Below, piece by piece: positions 14,762 to 22,649 of a DNA stretch of 35,803 nt (position 1 is the stretch's first letter; every line of letters begins with the position of its first letter). The stretch lies in assembly GCA_009838645.1 (NCBI GenBank), contig VXRC01000018.1, positions 1 through 35,803 on the forward strand, in the 5' to 3' direction. The translations under genes were made by a program, and so were the position numbers. Source of the stretch: Gemmatimonadota bacterium. Its GTDB lineage: Bacteria; JAAXHH01. The notes beneath the pieces are model-generated. The model had not been told where the DNA came from. It saw only the letters and a list, made by a program, of their open reading frames with translations, and did no database searches.

Positions 14762-16924
14762 ATGATCGAGAACGATTTGATGTACGGTGTGATCGTCGCG
14801 GGCCTGCTGGGATTGATCTACGCCATCTGGAGGGCGGCCTGGATCAACGGGCAGGATGAGGGGACGGACAGGATGAAAGCCATCGGCGCCAGCATTTCCG
14901 AAGGCGCCATGGCCTTCCTCAAGGCGGAGTATCGGGTCCTGTCGATCTTCGTCGTGGTCGTGGCCGTGCTGCTGGCCGTGGCGAACATGGGCAAGGTGGA
15001 GTCCAGCGCTCTCATCGCCCTGTCCTTCGTCACCGGCGCCCTGGCATCGGGCCTGGCCGGATTCCTGGGCATGCGCGTGGCCATACGGGCGAATACGCGG
15101 ACCACCCACGCGGCGCGTACCGGACTGGCCCAGGCACTGCACGTGGCCTTTGCCGGCGGGTCGGTCATGGGCCTGAACGTGGTGGGCCTGGGTGTTCTGG
15201 GCCTCGGCGGCCTGTTTATCCTCTACACGGGGCTCTTCGGCATCGACGAGTCGGGCATCGGCCGGGTGCTGAACGTCATCTCCGGTTTCTCGCTGGGCGC
15301 TTCATCCATCGCCCTCTTCGCCCGCGTGGGCGGGGGCATCTACACCAAGGCGGCCGACGTGGGCGCCGACCTGGTGGGCAAGGTGGAAGCCGGGATTCCC
15401 GAGGACCATCCCCTGAACCCGGCGGCCATCGCCGACAACGTGGGCGACAACGTGGGCGACGTGGCCGGCATGGGCGCCGACCTCTTCGAATCCTACGTAG
15501 GTTCCATCGTCGGATCCATGGTGCTGGGCGCCGGCATCCTCGTGGCGGGCGTATACGATCCGGTCTTCATCACCCTGCCGCTCATCATCGCGGGCGCGGG
15601 CATCATCATCTCGATCCTGGGCACCTTCATGGTCTCGGTCAAGGAAGGCGGTAATCCCCAGTCCGGCCTGAACAAGGGCGAATTCGGCTCCTCCGCCATC
15701 ATGGTCGCCGTCATGTACCTGCTCATCGACTACCTCCTGCCCGGCGACTTCACCCTGGGCGGCGAGACCTACACCAGCCTGGGCGTCTTCATCGCGGCTA
15801 CGATCGGCCTGCTGGCCGGTCTCGGCATCGGCCTGATCACCGAACACTACACCGGCACCCATACCGGTCCGGTCACGTCCATTTCGCGGCAGTCCGTGAC
15901 GGGCACCGCGACCAACATCATCGCCGGCCTGGGCATCGGCATGCGGTCCACGGCCATCCCCATCCTGATCATCGCCGCCGGCATCATGGGCGCCTATTAC
16001 TTTGCCGGGCTCTACGGGATCGCCATGGCGGCCCTGGGCATGCTGTCCAACACGGGCATCCAGCTGGCAGTGGACGCCTACGGTCCCATTTCGGACAACG
16101 CGGGCGGCGTGGCCGAGATGGCGGAGCTGCCCCCCGAGGTCCGGCAGCGGACCGACAAGCTCGACGCGGTGGGCAACACGACCGCGGCCATCGGCAAGGG
16201 ATTCGCCATCGGCTCCGCGGCCCTGACCGCCCTGGCGCTCTTCGCGGCCTACATGGTGCAGGTGGGCATTTCGAGCATCGACATCGCCAATCCCCGCGTC
16301 ATGGCGGGGCTCTTCGTGGGCGGCATGCTGCCCTTCCTCTTCTCCGCGCTCGCCATGAACGCCGTGGGACAGGCTGCCATGGCCATGATCGAGGAGGTCC
16401 GGCGCCAGTTCAACGCCATCCCGGAACTCAAGGCCGCGCTGTCGGTGATGAAGAAGAACGACGGGGTGGATGAAGGGGACTGGTCCAGGGAGGACCGGGA
16501 CATCTTCGAGGCGGCGAGCGGCAAGCCGGAGTACGCCCGTTGCGTGGAGATTTCCACCAAGGCGGCCATCCGCCGCATGGTCCTTCCCGGCCTGCTGGCC
16601 GTGTTGACGCCCGTCGCCGTGGGGTTCATCTTCGGACCGGAGACCCTGGGCGGCCTGCTGGCCGGCGTCACCGTGTCCGGCGTGCTGATGGCCATCTTCC
16701 AGGCCAACGCGGGCGGCGCGTGGGACAACGCTAAGAAGATGATCGAAGAGGGACTGACCATCGACGGCGTGCGCTACGAGAAGGGATCGGAGGCCCACAA
16801 GGCCGCCGTCGTGGGAGACACCGTCGGCGATCCCTTCAAGGACACGTCCGGCCCGTCGCTGAACATCCTGATCAAGCTGATGTCGGTGGTTTCCCTGGTC
16901 ATCGCCCCGCTCATCGCACTGTAG
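14762..16924 (+). CDS. hppA: membrane-bound pyrophosphatase, K+-stimulated type (ion pump)
   Basis: A 720-residue polytopic membrane protein (about 16 helices) that hydrolyses cytoplasmic pyrophosphate and pumps H+ or Na+ outward. The catalytic loop [19 protein letters not shown] (from about residue 198) and the [20 protein letters not shown] motif are intact, as is the late [19 protein letters not shown]. In the cation-specificity motif this protein reads [10 protein letters not shown] (about 470): Ala and Gly at the positions where K+-independent enzymes have Lys and Thr, so it should need K+. Whether it pumps Na+, H+ or both cannot be settled by eye. AAGGTAAGGAA upstream supports ATG 14762. 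It could recover PPi released by acyl-CoA synthetases such as the Acs encoded at 22650. Confidence 0.95.
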   Translation: MIENDLMYGVIVAGLLGLIYAIWRAAWINGQDEGTDRMKAIGASISEGAMAFLKAEYRVLSIFVVVVAVLLAVANMGKVESSALIALSFVTGALASGLAGFLGMRVAIRANTRTTHAARTGLAQALHVAFAGGSVMGLNVVGLGVLGLGGLFILYTGLFGIDESGIGRVLNVISGFSLGASSIALFARVGGGIYTKAADVGADLVGKVEAGIPEDHPLNPAAIADNVGDNVGDVAGMGADLFESYVGSIVGSMVLGAGILVAGVYDPVFITLPLIIAGAGIIISILGTFMVSVKEGGNPQSGLNKGEFGSSAIMVAVMYLLIDYLLPGDFTLGGETYTSLGVFIAATIGLLAGLGIGLITEHYTGTHTGPVTSISRQSVTGTATNIIAGLGIGMRSTAIPILIIAAGIMGAYYFAGLYGIAMAALGMLSNTGIQLAVDAYGPISDNAGGVAEMAELPPEVRQRTDKLDAVGNTTAAIGKGFAIGSAALTALALFAAYMVQVGISSIDIANPRVMAGLFVGGMLPFLFSALAMNAVGQAAMAMIEEVRRQFNAIPELKAALSVMKKNDGVDEGDWSREDRDIFEAASGKPEYARCVEISTKAAIRRMVLPGLLAVLTPVAVGFIFGPETLGGLLAGVTVSGVLMAIFQANAGGAWDNAKKMIEEGLTIDGVRYEKGSEAHKAAVVGDTVGDPFKDTSGPSLNILIKLMSVVSLVIAPLIAL

Positions 16925-17000
16925 CCGCGTGACCCTGAGGTTGCGTGGCCGCGTGGCCGCGTGGTCCTGTAGCTCCGTGGCCCTGTGGCCGCGTGGCCTT
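16925..17000. repeat. degenerate GTGGCCGC-type simple repeat
   Basis: Between hppA and mlaE, variants of the ~9-base unit CGTGGCCG recur about seven times. There is no ribosome binding site for mlaE in it; likely a slippage-prone spacer. Confidence 0.55.
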
Positions 17001-17009
17001 TAGCCGACT

Positions 17010-17786
17010 ATGACTGCTTTCCTCTCCTTCCTTGGCAGACGCGTCCTCTGGGCGCTGACGAATATCGGCGATTTCGGCATGATGATGGTCGAGGTCGTCC
17101 GGAACCTGCCCCGCATCCGGACGTATTGGGGATTGATGGTCCACCAGATGTTCGCGATCGGCATACACTCCATGCCGATCGTCCTGATCATCGCCTTCTT
17201 CGCCGGCCTGGTGACCGCGGTGCAGACCGGGTACCAGTTCCAGGGATACGTGCCCGCCTACCTGGTGGGCAGCGTCGTCCTGTCATCGGTGGTCCTCGAA
17301 CTCGCACCGGTCCTGGGCGCCCTGGTGCTGTCGGGGCGGGTGGGCGCCACCATCGCGGCCGAACTCGGCACGATGCGGGTGACGGAGCAGATCGACGCCT
17401 ACGAGGTGATGGCCATGAACCCCATCGTCTACCTGGCGATCCCCCGCATCATCGCCGGCATGTTCATGCTGCCGGTCCTCGTGGTCTTCGCAGACCTGAT
17501 CGGCACGCTTTCCGGCATGGTCGCGGCGATCGACCGGATGGGGGTGAGCATCCCCGACTTCGAGCGGGGGATGCGGGAGTTCTTCCGGACCCAGGACGCC
17601 TTCTTCGGGCTGTCAAAGGCCTTCTGCTTCGGGATTACGATCACCACGGTCGCCTGTTACCAGGGTTTCAAGGTGAAACCGGGTTCGGGCGCCGAAGGCG
17701 TGGGCAAGGCGACCACCAACACCGTGGTGGTCTCGTGCATTCTGATCCTGTGCCTGGACTACCTGCTGGCCAGGACGATACTGTAA
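17010..17786 (+). CDS. mlaE: MlaE family ABC transporter permease
   Basis: A 258-residue inner-membrane permease of the MlaE/YrbE type, which with the MlaF ATPase and a hexameric MCE protein moves phospholipids between inner and outer membranes. Family features: five or six helices, LVTAVQTGYQF early, VLELAPVLGALVLSGRVGA, and the coupling-helix region ELGTMRVTEQIDAYEVMAMN, a variant of the E-x-D-A-L motif. The MCE gene follows after 14 bases. No ABC ATPase gene lies between or near, although mlaF normally adjoins mlaE. No clear ribosome binding site is seen before ATG 17010. Confidence 0.9.
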   Translation: MTAFLSFLGRRVLWALTNIGDFGMMMVEVVRNLPRIRTYWGLMVHQMFAIGIHSMPIVLIIAFFAGLVTAVQTGYQFQGYVPAYLVGSVVLSSVVLELAPVLGALVLSGRVGATIAAELGTMRVTEQIDAYEVMAMNPIVYLAIPRIIAGMFMLPVLVVFADLIGTLSGMVAAIDRMGVSIPDFERGMREFFRTQDAFFGLSKAFCFGITITTVACYQGFKVKPGSGAEGVGKATTNTVVVSCILILCLDYLLARTIL

Positions 17787-17800
17787 ACCGGGGGTGTGAA

Positions 17801-18730
17801 GTGACGTACTCGAAAAACAGCCTGCTGCCCGACGAGGCGAAACTGGGCATGGTCTTCCTCCTGGCGATCATCATTTTCGTCTGGGGCCTCTTCTATCTGA
17901 AAGAGTGGCGGGTAACGGGGGATACCTACCTCGTCGAAGTGCGCCTGAGCAGCGCCGTTGGGGTCAAGTCCTCCGATCCGATCCTCGTGGGCGGCGTGCG
18001 CATCGGCAAGGTGGAGGCCGTGACGCTCGACGACATGTCGCCCATCGTCACCCTGCGTGTCGACGAGCCCTTCGAGATCCCCGAGGACTCGCAGGTGGAG
18101 GTGATCTCACGCAGCGTCATGGGCGAGAAATCCATCAACATCCGCAAGGGCGTCAGCACGGTGATGGTGCCGCCGGGCGGCACGATCGAGGGTACGGCCG
18201 CACCGGGGATTTCCGACATGTTCACGCAGGTCGATTCCGTCACTGTGAACATGCGCGACCTGCTCAAAAACGCCAACATCCTCCTGGACCCCGAGCGGGA
18301 CAAGTCGATCAAGAGCAGCCTGGCAGGCGTGCACGACCTGACCATCGAACTGCAGGAGACCCTGAAACGGGAGAGCGGCCAGATCAATCGGGTCGTGGCG
18401 AACCTGGATTCGCTGGTAAGCAACGTGAGGGACCTGAGCGAGACCGAACGGGACAAGGTAACCAGTACGCTGGACAACCTGGAAAGCACGTCGGGCCGGT
18501 TGAGCACCATGATGGACGAACTGCAGAGCACGTCCACGGCGCTCGGTAATATCCTTACGCGGCTCGACCGGGGCGAGGGCACGATGGGGAAGCTGCTTCA
18601 GGATGACAGGCTGTACGAAGACGCGGTCCGCGTGGCCGGTAAGATGGACCGGCTGGTTACGAGTCTAGACGAACTCGTCGTCGATCTGAAATCCAATCCC
18701 GGTCGGTACGTGACGGTCGAGATATTTTAA
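17801..18730 (+). CDS. mlaD: MCE/MlaD family lipid-transport protein
   Basis: A 309-residue protein with an N-terminal TM anchor (about 15-30, GMVFLLAIIIFVWGLFYL) and one MCE domain (about 36-120; YLVEVRLSSAVGVKSSDPI, VGGVRIGKVEAV, VISRSVMGEKSINI), which forms the periplasmic lipid-binding ring. The C-terminal half is a long coiled coil (RVVANLDSLVSNVRDLSET...) ending in the typical GTMGKLLQDDRLYEDA motif. GTG 17801 is the likely start because it follows a GGGGG-type site and gives the standard short N-terminus; the frame is open much further upstream as a shadow of mlaE. In operon with mlaE. Confidence 0.9.
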   Translation: MTYSKNSLLPDEAKLGMVFLLAIIIFVWGLFYLKEWRVTGDTYLVEVRLSSAVGVKSSDPILVGGVRIGKVEAVTLDDMSPIVTLRVDEPFEIPEDSQVEVISRSVMGEKSINIRKGVSTVMVPPGGTIEGTAAPGISDMFTQVDSVTVNMRDLLKNANILLDPERDKSIKSSLAGVHDLTIELQETLKRESGQINRVVANLDSLVSNVRDLSETERDKVTSTLDNLESTSGRLSTMMDELQSTSTALGNILTRLDRGEGTMGKLLQDDRLYEDAVRVAGKMDRLVTSLDELVVDLKSNPGRYVTVEIF

Positions 18731-18756
18731 ATATGGAAAACAGGAGCAACAACCCC

Positions 18757-19386
18757 ATGCCCAACGTACTATCGGAAGCGCTGGACGTCTACCTGACGGA
18801 GTTGATGCCTGACAGGGACGAGGTCCTGACCGAGATGGAAGAGAAGGCGCAGGCGGAGCGGATCCCCATCGTCGGTCCGCTGGTCGGCCGCGTGTTGCAC
18901 CAGATGGCCGTGCTGAGCGGAGCGAAACGCGTGTTCGAAATGGGCTCAGCCATCGGCTATTCGACCATCTGGCTCGCCCGGGCCGTGGGTCCGGAAGGCC
19001 GGGTTTACTACTCCGATGGCAGCGAGCAGAACGCCGCGCAGGCCCGGAAGTTCATCGAGCGTGCCGGTGTGGCGGACCGCGTCGTGATCCAGGTGGGCGA
19101 CGCGCTGGAACTGCTGGAGCAGACCGAGGGCAGCTTCGACCTGATCTTCAACGATGTGGACAAGCACGACTATCCCCGCGTATTCGACCTGGCGCTGCCG
19201 CGCGTCCGGCCGGGCGGCCTGCTGATCACAGACAACGTGCTCTGGAGCGGACGCGTGACCGAGCCGTCCGACGATCGCTGGACCTCGGCCATCCAGGAAT
19301 ACAACCGGAAGGCCTACGGCACCGGCGAGGTCTGGACGACGATCATCCCCTTAAGGGACGGCGTGGCCGTAAGCCTGAAGAGGTAG
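18757..19386 (+). CDS. class I O-methyltransferase (caffeoyl-CoA/catechol type)
   Basis: A 209-residue SAM-dependent methyltransferase of the cation-dependent O-methyltransferase group. SAM motif I is VFEMGSAIGYSTIWLA, followed by the acidic strand end VYYSDG and the metal-site aspartates in LIFNDVDKHDY and LLITDNVLWSG. The acceptor is unknown. ATG 18757 is preferred (AGGAG 10 bases upstream) over ATG 18733. It starts 26 bases after mlaD and overlaps nothing. Confidence 0.85.
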   Translation: MPNVLSEALDVYLTELMPDRDEVLTEMEEKAQAERIPIVGPLVGRVLHQMAVLSGAKRVFEMGSAIGYSTIWLARAVGPEGRVYYSDGSEQNAAQARKFIERAGVADRVVIQVGDALELLEQTEGSFDLIFNDVDKHDYPRVFDLALPRVRPGGLLITDNVLWSGRVTEPSDDRWTSAIQEYNRKAYGTGEVWTTIIPLRDGVAVSLKR

Positions 19387-19394
19387 GGTCCGCC

Positions 19395-20378
19395 GTGCGG
19401 ATATCCGAAAGGCCGTCTGGCCCGCCTGGGCTGCCTGAACTGGACATCATCTCGATCGGCGAGTGCATGATCGAGATGTTCTGCGAAGGTCCCCTCGCCA
19501 CCACCGACACCTATACCCGTACCTTCGCCGGCGACACCATGAACATGCTCGTGGCGGCCACCCGCCTCGGTGCCAGGACCGGCTACGTCACCCACGTGGG
19601 CAACGACCCCTTCCAGGACTTCCTTACCGAAGCGTGGCGGTCGGAGGGCATCGATCTGCGTTGCGCCACCCCCCTGGACCGGCCCAACGGGCTCTACTTC
19701 ATCTCCATCCTGCCCGGCGGCGAACGGGAGTTCACCTACTACCGGGCGGGCAGCGCCGCGAGCTTCCTTGAGCCGGCCGACATCGACCCGGATTACATCG
19801 GCAGCGCGAAAGTCGTCTATGCCAGCGGCATCACCCAGGCCATATCGAAAACCAGCCGGGCAGCCGTGCTGGAAGCCTTTCGGATTGCGCGCGAGCGCAA
19901 CGTCACGACGGCCTTCGACACCAACCTGAGACTCGGCCTGTGGTCCCTGGAGGAAGCCCGGGAGGCCCTGGACGAGATCATCCCCCACGTGGACATCCTC
20001 CTGCCCAGCGCGCCCGAGGAGAGCGCGTCGCTCTTCGGTACGGAGGACGCCCGCGCGGTGATCGAACGGGCCCGTGAGCGGGGCGTGGCCATGGTCGCGG
20101 TGAAGTGCGGCGCGGAAGGCGCCGTGCTGGGACTGGACGACGGGATCCACGAAATCCCGGCCTACGTTCCGGAGCGCGTGTCCGACACCTCGGGGGCCGG
20201 GGACGTTTTCAACGGCGGCCTGCTGTACGGAATAACCCAGGGCATGGACGCCGTCGAATCCGCCCGGCTGGGTACTGTCATGGCGGGCCTCAAAGTCCGC
20301 GGCCGCGGGGCGACCTACTCGATTCCGTCGCGGCAAGAGGCCTTCGGCGTGTACGAGGGGTTACGCGAGACTACGTGA
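19395..20378 (+). CDS. PfkB-family sugar kinase (2-keto-3-deoxygluconate kinase-like)
   Basis: A 327-residue ribokinase/PfkB-fold kinase that phosphorylates a sugar or sugar acid with ATP. N-terminal IISIGECMIEMF and the C-terminal ATP/anion-hole motif DTSGAGDVFNGG (catalytic Asp, about residue 268) are intact. The SIGECMIEM opening and the substrate loop (RTFAGDTMNMLVAATRLG) resemble 2-dehydro-3-deoxygluconokinases, so sugar-acid breakdown is plausible but unproven. GTG 19395 is the start, 8 bases after the methyltransferase stop. Its 3' end overlaps the convergent acidic-protein gene by 8 bases. Confidence 0.85.
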   Translation: MRISERPSGPPGLPELDIISIGECMIEMFCEGPLATTDTYTRTFAGDTMNMLVAATRLGARTGYVTHVGNDPFQDFLTEAWRSEGIDLRCATPLDRPNGLYFISILPGGEREFTYYRAGSAASFLEPADIDPDYIGSAKVVYASGITQAISKTSRAAVLEAFRIARERNVTTAFDTNLRLGLWSLEEAREALDEIIPHVDILLPSAPEESASLFGTEDARAVIERARERGVAMVAVKCGAEGAVLGLDDGIHEIPAYVPERVSDTSGAGDVFNGGLLYGITQGMDAVESARLGTVMAGLKVRGRGATYSIPSRQEAFGVYEGLRETT

Positions 20379-20778
20379 GGTTACTGTCCGCGTCCATGGA
20401 GACGTCTCCATCGCCGGCCTTGTTCTCCTTCTCTACCTCGACATGGTCTTCGTTCGAGCTGTGACCCGCTTCGTCGTGCCCGTTTACTGAGATGTCGCCC
20501 GATTCCTCGTCCGCGGTGGCCTCGTCCGCTTCCTCGTCTGCGGTGCTACCCTCGTCTGCGGTGCTGCCCTCGTCTGCGGTGCTGCCCTCGTCCACGGCGA
20601 CGCCGTCCGCTTCTTCGTCCGCCGGGACGTCGTTCTCCCGCATCTCGTCGATGAGGTGATTCACCTTCGCACGCAGGGCGTCGGCCTTCCTTCCCAGTTC
20701 GTCCATTTCGTCGAGCAGTTTTTCGAATTCCGCGTCGTCCGCCGCGGAACCGTTCGCCCGCCTGTCCTTGCCAGCCAT
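20371..20778 (-). CDS. acidic repeat protein with N-terminal coiled coil
   Basis: A 135-residue, very acidic soluble protein. Residues 15-48 form an amphipathic coiled coil (EFEKLLDEMDELGRKADAL, then AKVNHLIDEMREN); the remainder is low-complexity Asp/Glu/Ala with three copies of EGSTAD. No signal peptide or membrane segment. GGGAG precedes ATG 20778 by about 7 bases, and a strong promoter lies upstream. Disordered acidic tails like this occur in chaperone-like or DNA-mimic proteins, but there is no evidence for either here; function unknown. Confidence 0.7.
   Translation of the reverse strand: MAGKDRRANGSAADDAEFEKLLDEMDELGRKADALRAKVNHLIDEMRENDVPADEEADGVAVDEGSTADEGSTADEGSTADEEADEATADEESGDISVNGHDEAGHSSNEDHVEVEKENKAGDGDVSMDADSNLT
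20533..20586 (-). repeat. three 18-bp tandem repeats in the acidic protein
   Basis: Units 20533-20550, 20551-20568 and 20569-20586 are identical except for one base in the first, encoding EGSTAD/ADEGST repeats on the minus strand. Confidence 0.9.
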
Positions 20779-20840
20779 GGTCTGCTCCCGTCAGGGCCGG
20801 GCTGGAGTACCTGGCGCCGCGGCCGTGAGTCGACGTGGTA

Positions 20841-20869
20841 AAACTAAACGTATGAGTACCTGTTGTCAA
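20841..20869 (-). promoter_or_regulatory. strong sigma70-type promoter for the acidic-protein gene
   Basis: On the minus strand a perfect TTGACA (20869-20864) and TAGTTT (20846-20841) have a 17-base spacer, giving a leader of about 55 bases to ATG 20778. Confidence 0.6.
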
Positions 20870-20909
20870 TAGAAAGCGCTACGGCACGGGGCGGACCGGC
20901 ATTAGCGGA

Positions 20910-20937
20910 TTGACGGGAACCCACTGTGCTGTATATT
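20910..20937 (+). promoter_or_regulatory. sigma70-type promoter for the methyltransferase gene
   Basis: TTGACG (20910-20915) and TATATT (20932-20937) are 16 bases apart, with about 30 bases of leader to ATG 20976. It is divergent from the acidic-protein promoter, 41 bp away. Confidence 0.55.
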
Positions 20938-20975
20938 GAAAACTCGTCGATTCAGGAACCTTAAAAACCCGGTGA

Positions 20976-21809
20976 ATGGATATGGTTACTCAACGCAGTC
21001 CGGCGTCCGACTGGTACAAGACCGCCTTTCGTTACGACTACCTGCGCGTATATCCCCACCGGAACGACGAGGAGGCGCGCCGGCAGGTCGATTTCCTCGT
21101 GGCCAGACTGGACGTGCCTCCATCGTGCGAGGTGCTGGACCTGGGTTGCGGCGACGGCCGGCACAGCCTGGAACTTGCCCGGCGCGGCTTCAGGGTAACC
21201 GGGGTCGACCTGTCGGAGGAATTGCTGGAACGGGCGCGGCGCCGAACGGCGGACGAGGGGCTGGACATCACGTTCATCCGGGGCGACATGCGCGATCCGC
21301 CCACGGTCCGCGCATACGACCTCGTGGTGAACTTCTTCACCAGTTTCGGCTATTTCCGGGAGGACGGCGAGAATGCCCGGGTCCTCGAAGCCATATCGCG
21401 GGCGCTGCGTCCCGGCGGACGTTTCCTCATGGACTACCTGAACCGCGCGTACGTCATCTCCACGCTCGTTCCGTCAGACCGCCGAACCGTGGAAGGCATG
21501 GAAGTCGAGCAACGCCGCTGGATCACCGGGGACCCGTCGAAGGCGGGCGGGCACGTACGCATCAACAAACAGGTGCGGATCAGGGAAGACGGGGCGGAGA
21601 GAAGCTACGACGAGTCCGTGCGAATGTATACCCTGGAAGAGCTCGAGGCCATGATGGACCGGGCCGGACTGAAGGTCACGCAGACTTACGGCGATTTCGA
21701 CGGCCGTCCGGTCAGCGGTGACGCCCCCCGGAATATCCTGGTGGGCCGATCGGAATCGCGCGGGGATGCCGCATCCCACGAAGAGAAACCCGCAATGCCA
21801 TGTCCGTAA
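20976..21809 (+). CDS. class I SAM-dependent methyltransferase
   Basis: A 277-residue soluble methyltransferase. Motif I VLDLGCGDGRHSLELA (about 53-68), motif II VTGVDLSEELLE and DMRDPP, then the motif VVNFFTSFGYF, which resembles the family with a PhnA-like TNFFTSFGYF segment. A central beta insert (about 165-215) is typical of small-molecule methyltransferases. Acceptor unknown. The start lies at ATG 20976, with ATG 20982 as an alternative. The end overlaps the next gene by 10 bases, so the two are translationally coupled. Confidence 0.85.
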   Translation: MDMVTQRSPASDWYKTAFRYDYLRVYPHRNDEEARRQVDFLVARLDVPPSCEVLDLGCGDGRHSLELARRGFRVTGVDLSEELLERARRRTADEGLDITFIRGDMRDPPTVRAYDLVVNFFTSFGYFREDGENARVLEAISRALRPGGRFLMDYLNRAYVISTLVPSDRRTVEGMEVEQRRWITGDPSKAGGHVRINKQVRIREDGAERSYDESVRMYTLEELEAMMDRAGLKVTQTYGDFDGRPVSGDAPRNILVGRSESRGDAASHEEKPAMPCP

Positions 21810-22585
21810 TCACGTTGCTAACCGACTTCGGCCACCGCGACGCCTTCGTGGGCATCATGAAGGGGGTCATCCTGGGTCTCTCCCCGGCGGCCCGGATTGT
21901 GGACCTGTCCCACGATATTACGCCCCAGCGGATCGAAGAAGGCGCCTTCGTCCTGCGCACCGCCTATGCCTACTTCCCGGAGGGGACGGTGCACGTGGCC
22001 GTCGTCGACCCGGGCGTAGGCGGCGCGCGGCGAGCCCTGATCGTGGAAACCTCCGGTTACCGGTTCGTGGGACCGGACAACGGCCTTTTCGCCCACGTGT
22101 ACGCGAAGGAGACGGATCTCCGGGTCGTTTCAGTGACCGAACCCCGTTTCATGCGGCCGGAAATCAGCAACACGTTCCACGGCCGGGATGTATTCGCGCC
22201 GGTGGCCGCCCATCTCGCACTCGGCACGCCCGTTTCGGACTTCGGACCCGAGATCGACGATTACGTCACCGGGACGGTCACCGAACCCGTGGCGCATGAG
22301 GGCGGGATCACCGGTCGCGTATTGCATATCGACCGGTATGGGAATATAATAACGGATATCGGCGATTCCCTCTTCCTGGAGAAGACTCGGAAGAAGCGGT
22401 TCCGGGTCCGGCTGGCCGACCTGGCGCTGGACCGCGTCAGCCCATCCTACGACGAAGCCGCCGCCGGCGCGTCCCTGGCGATCCTGGACAGCGCGGGACT
22501 GCTCGAGATCGCCGTAAACGGCGGCAGCGCGGCCGAGACGCTGGGCGTGTCGACCGGAGACCGCGTGGACGTGGAAGTGGAGTAG
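21800..22585 (+). CDS. SAM hydroxide adenosyltransferase (DUF62, SAM chlorinase/fluorinase family)
   Basis: A 261-residue member of the fluorinase/chlorinase superfamily; most stand-alone members hydrolyse S-adenosylmethionine to adenosine and methionine. N-terminal ITLLTDFGHRDAFVG, DLSHDI, then HVAVVDPGVGGARRAL, the GPDNGLF loop, STFHGRDVFAPVAA and the C-terminal HIDRYGNIITDI are characteristic. The Asp, Arg and His of the hydrolase triad are plausibly D7-D11/R75/H127-type residues in these motifs, but I cannot assign exact numbers. No halogenase-specific cue was seen. Coupled to a SAM-dependent methyltransferase, it may tune local SAM use. Confidence 0.88.
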   Translation: MSVITLLTDFGHRDAFVGIMKGVILGLSPAARIVDLSHDITPQRIEEGAFVLRTAYAYFPEGTVHVAVVDPGVGGARRALIVETSGYRFVGPDNGLFAHVYAKETDLRVVSVTEPRFMRPEISNTFHGRDVFAPVAAHLALGTPVSDFGPEIDDYVTGTVTEPVAHEGGITGRVLHIDRYGNIITDIGDSLFLEKTRKKRFRVRLADLALDRVSPSYDEAAAGASLAILDSAGLLEIAVNGGSAAETLGVSTGDRVDVEVE

Positions 22586-22649
22586 GCAGTCAACTACGCT
22601 CGATGGCAGGCATCACCCGAAAGCATAAACTGAAGACCGGAGACCGAAC

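Noticed and set aside
15302-16798. 498-codon open frame on the minus strand across hppA
   Set aside because: His/Gly/Asp-rich complement of the pyrophosphatase gene; hppA itself is unambiguous.
16925-17000. CRISPR-like or REP array between hppA and mlaE
   Set aside because: Units are only about 9 bases, degenerate and have no spacers.
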